Source: Salvelinus alpinus (taxonomy: Eukaryota; Chordata; Actinopteri; Salmoniformes; Salmonidae). From it: 64,000 bases of DNA. The position numbers and the translations under genes were made by a program. How positions within the stretch are numbered: position 1 is the first letter of the stretch; every line of letters starts with the position of its first letter. This document shows, piece after piece, positions 61,856-64,000 of the stretch. The stretch spans positions 75,083,580 to 75,147,579 of the forward strand of contig NC_092091.1 of NCBI RefSeq assembly GCF_045679555.1. Reading direction: 5' to 3'. The notes below the pieces were generated by a model that was given only the letters and a program-made list of their open reading frames with translations, made no database searches and was not told where the DNA came from.

Positions 61856-62150
61856 ACCAACATTCACTACAAACGCTAAACAAGTGATGCAGCTTTAGTT
61901 AACATCAACTCTAACGCTAACGTGCTGTTAAAACAAGAAACACTATAAAATAAGAGATAAGAGACATTATTCTACGTCTTTGCCGCATCTACTTTTCTCC
62001 ACCAACGGTTGCAGGAACTAAGAGGTTAGGCTGAGCAGCGGTATTGACAGAAATGTTATAATTCAATGCATATTTAATACAATGCTCTGTCATGTCCTGG
62101 CATTCGTTTGTCACAAAAAAACCTGTGCTTTTAGTGCCCGCAACTGTAAG
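61856..62150. other. Intergenic, nothing recognised
   Basis: The 3' flank of the intact GPCR gene (minus strand). No clear repeat or ORF is present. Confidence 0.45.
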
Positions 62151-62151
62151 T

Positions 62152-63030
62152 CTAATGTGTCTCTGACCCTCTACGGCATGGCAGCCTTCCCTCTCTGTAG
62201 AGGTGCATCAGGGGTGAGACCAGGACACTGAAGATGTTAACAATCTGCAACACGGGGATGACATTGCAGTTGTAGTCAAGACTATATGACAGGGTGGCGT
62301 AACCAACGACAACTGGGATGGAGCTCGCCAAGATAACCACAAGGTTGGTTAAGATGATCCCAAAAGCTCTCTTCTTATGTGGGTCTGTTGTCCCCTGATT
62401 CTTCTCTCCCGCTCTGCCTCCCTCTACCTCTCCTGGACCAGGCTGCTTCAGCAAACGCAGAATGAAGAAGCAGCAGAGAGAAATGATGGCCACCCCAAGG
62501 CAATAGACACCACTGAGCACATAACCTGAGGTTTCTTCATAACCAAATAAAGAGACGGGAGAACATGAAAAAGTGAGTGACAACACCCAGACCAGGGTTG
62601 AACAGGCCACCCTGTACCTCCGGAGTCTGTACTTGAGGAAAGCCACAGGTCGGGCCACTGCCAGGTAGCGCTCCACACAGATGCAGCTCTGGATCAGGGG
62701 CCTGCAGATCCAGGAGATGTAATACAGAAAATACACAGTCTGCCGTAACATTATAGCCTTCGGGATGAACTGGTAGCTGATCACCTCAAGGAGACCCTCG
62801 ACACAGAACACCAGCTCCACTGCAAACAGGTTAACAGGGAAGACCTGGGTGGGTTTGACACCTCCAGAAAGACTTCCACTCAGAGAGAGCCAGAGGCACC
62901 AGAGCAGGGATGGCGTCCCCAGGAGGAAGCACAGGGACTGGGCAGCACAGTACAGCACTGGCCCAACATAGCCCTGGTCATAGCAAATACCCCAGCTGAT
63001 GTGAGTTTGGTTTCCTGATGAGTCATTCAT
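62152..63030 (-). CDS. Intact intronless class A GPCR, 292 aa
   Basis: Start ATG 63030 (MNDSSGNQTH, with N-glycosylation sites NDS and NQT) and stop at 62152. Seven hydrophobic segments. TM3 ends SCICVERYLAVARPVAF, with ERY replacing DRY. Intracellular loop 3 has KQPGPGEVEGG, and the base of TM6 reads KKRAFGIIL. TM7 ends VSPLMHLYREGRLPCRR with no NPxxY; the Cys may be palmitoylated. Cysteines before TM3 and in the loops could form the usual disulfide. It is the only undamaged member of the cluster and the most divergent (ARPV in place of VHPV). Ligand unknown; the loop motifs place it with the neighbours, possibly in the delta branch of rhodopsin-like receptors. The membrane is the expected site. 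Confidence 0.85.
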   Translation of the reverse strand: MNDSSGNQTHISWGICYDQGYVGPVLYCAAQSLCFLLGTPSLLWCLWLSLSGSLSGGVKPTQVFPVNLFAVELVFCVEGLLEVISYQFIPKAIMLRQTVYFLYYISWICRPLIQSCICVERYLAVARPVAFLKYRLRRYRVACSTLVWVLSLTFSCSPVSLFGYEETSGYVLSGVYCLGVAIISLCCFFILRLLKQPGPGEVEGGRAGEKNQGTTDPHKKRAFGIILTNLVVILASSIPVVVGYATLSYSLDYNCNVIPVLQIVNIFSVLVSPLMHLYREGRLPCRRGSETH

Positions 63031-63039
63031 CCTTGTGGA

Positions 63040-63475
63040 ACAATATGCGAGCCCACTGAGATATGAGAAAGGGAAAATTCATGACTTTATGATTTAATAT
63101 ATTGTTGACAAAATTCTGATGCAAGAAAGATACATAGAAATAGTTTGATATAAGTCTAATGTCATGTCTCAGAAAGTCTGCAACATGAAGAGGAGCCATA
63201 ACAAGTTAAAATGTTAAATAACCTACCCAAGTTGATTCACAATACTCGTGGTTCTCTCTCCTCCTGAAGGCTGAGCCCGACCGGATCGTACAACACCTAG
63301 ATGATGGAGGGTTTTTTGCTCTTCATCCTGTGTTCTTCCTAACAACTCATGTATTGTGTTATTTACATAGACACACCTGTGGGCAGTGATGAATTGAGCA
63401 CCATTGCATTTTATTTGACTAGAAATCTGAACGTATCATGAACAAAACACAGATTAACAAAATTCATATGCAAGC
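63040..63475. other. Upstream region of the intact GPCR, nothing recognised
   Basis: This should contain the promoter of the GPCR at 62152-63030, but no element can be assigned with confidence. No ORF is present. Confidence 0.4.
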
Positions 63476-63476
63476 A

Positions 63477-63660
<184 letters not shown>

Positions 63661-64000
63661 CAGATTACATTTCAACATGCTCAGGGATTTGCGTTTTTGC
63701 CTAAGCATCATCACTCCACACCTGTCTGTCCCAGCCACCTGCAAGGGCTGACTCTTTCACCTTACATAATCAAATAATCTGGGCCTCAGACATACACAGT
63801 ACTAGTCTGTTGTTTGGATTCTGGATCTCTAATCACACAGTGAATACAGTATAGATTTTCACATACAGGTAAACAATATGTGATATGTTCATTTAAAAAA
63901 CATACATTCTATGTTTAAACACACACCCTTTTTCAAAAGAGTTAAATGTTTTTTATTAAATGTGTTAATCACGATCTAAAATGTAGTTACATATCTGTAG
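63661..64000. other. Window end, nothing recognised
   Basis: AT-rich DNA without a recognisable gene or repeat. Confidence 0.4.

Overview
The window reads as a salmonid fish nuclear genome. It carries tRNA-derived SINEs with the HpaI/RSg-1 type tail, an RSg-1-like LINE, Tc1-like elements, a chromodomain Ty3/gypsy element and many long minisatellites. Every recognisable host gene is on the minus strand. About two thirds of the DNA is mobile or tandem-repeat sequence. All assignments come from reading the sequence; no database search was run.

Layout. (1) About 1.9-12.6 kb holds a complete minus-strand homologue of human C20orf27 (ADISSP), reconstructed from five coding exons with matching splice phases. 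Its third intron contains a 3.3 kb, 34-bp minisatellite and its stop codon abuts a 44-bp minisatellite. A nest of three mobile elements (9.9-11.8 kb) lies in its first intron. (2) About 14.5-29.2 kb holds one minus-strand TRIM gene: RING, B-box, coiled coil, linker, PRY, SPRY. All 15 predicted coding exons join in one open frame of about 688 codons. Its linker is encoded by six tandemly duplicated phase 1-1 microexons of 45-54 nt on a period of about 155 bp. A nearly intact gypsy chromovirus (17.2-22.6 kb) has inserted into this microexon array. (3) 29.2-42.2 kb has no convincing host gene. It holds SINEs, a LINE endonuclease fragment split by a Tc1-like element, several microsatellites and minisatellites, and a non-autonomous LTR element with a repetitive proline-rich ORF. 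(4) 42.9-63.1 kb is a minus-strand cluster of intronless class A GPCR genes of one family. Only the last (62.2-63.0 kb) is intact. The others carry a nonsense codon, single-base frameshifts, truncations, a solo LTR or in-frame repeat expansions. Two of them lie in a recent segmental duplication of about 3 kb. An RSg-1-like LINE with a long reverse-transcriptase ORF sits at 59.8-61.9 kb.

The most interesting signal is the TRIM microexon array. Symmetric exons arose by tandem duplication of a unit holding one exon plus its flanking intron, so any subset could be skipped without changing frame. This gives a linker of variable length between the coiled coil and the ligand-binding PRY/SPRY domain. 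Also notable are the in-frame microsatellite-like expansions inside GPCR coding sequence, the altered C-terminus of the ADISSP homologue, and a hairpin shared by two otherwise different LTR families.
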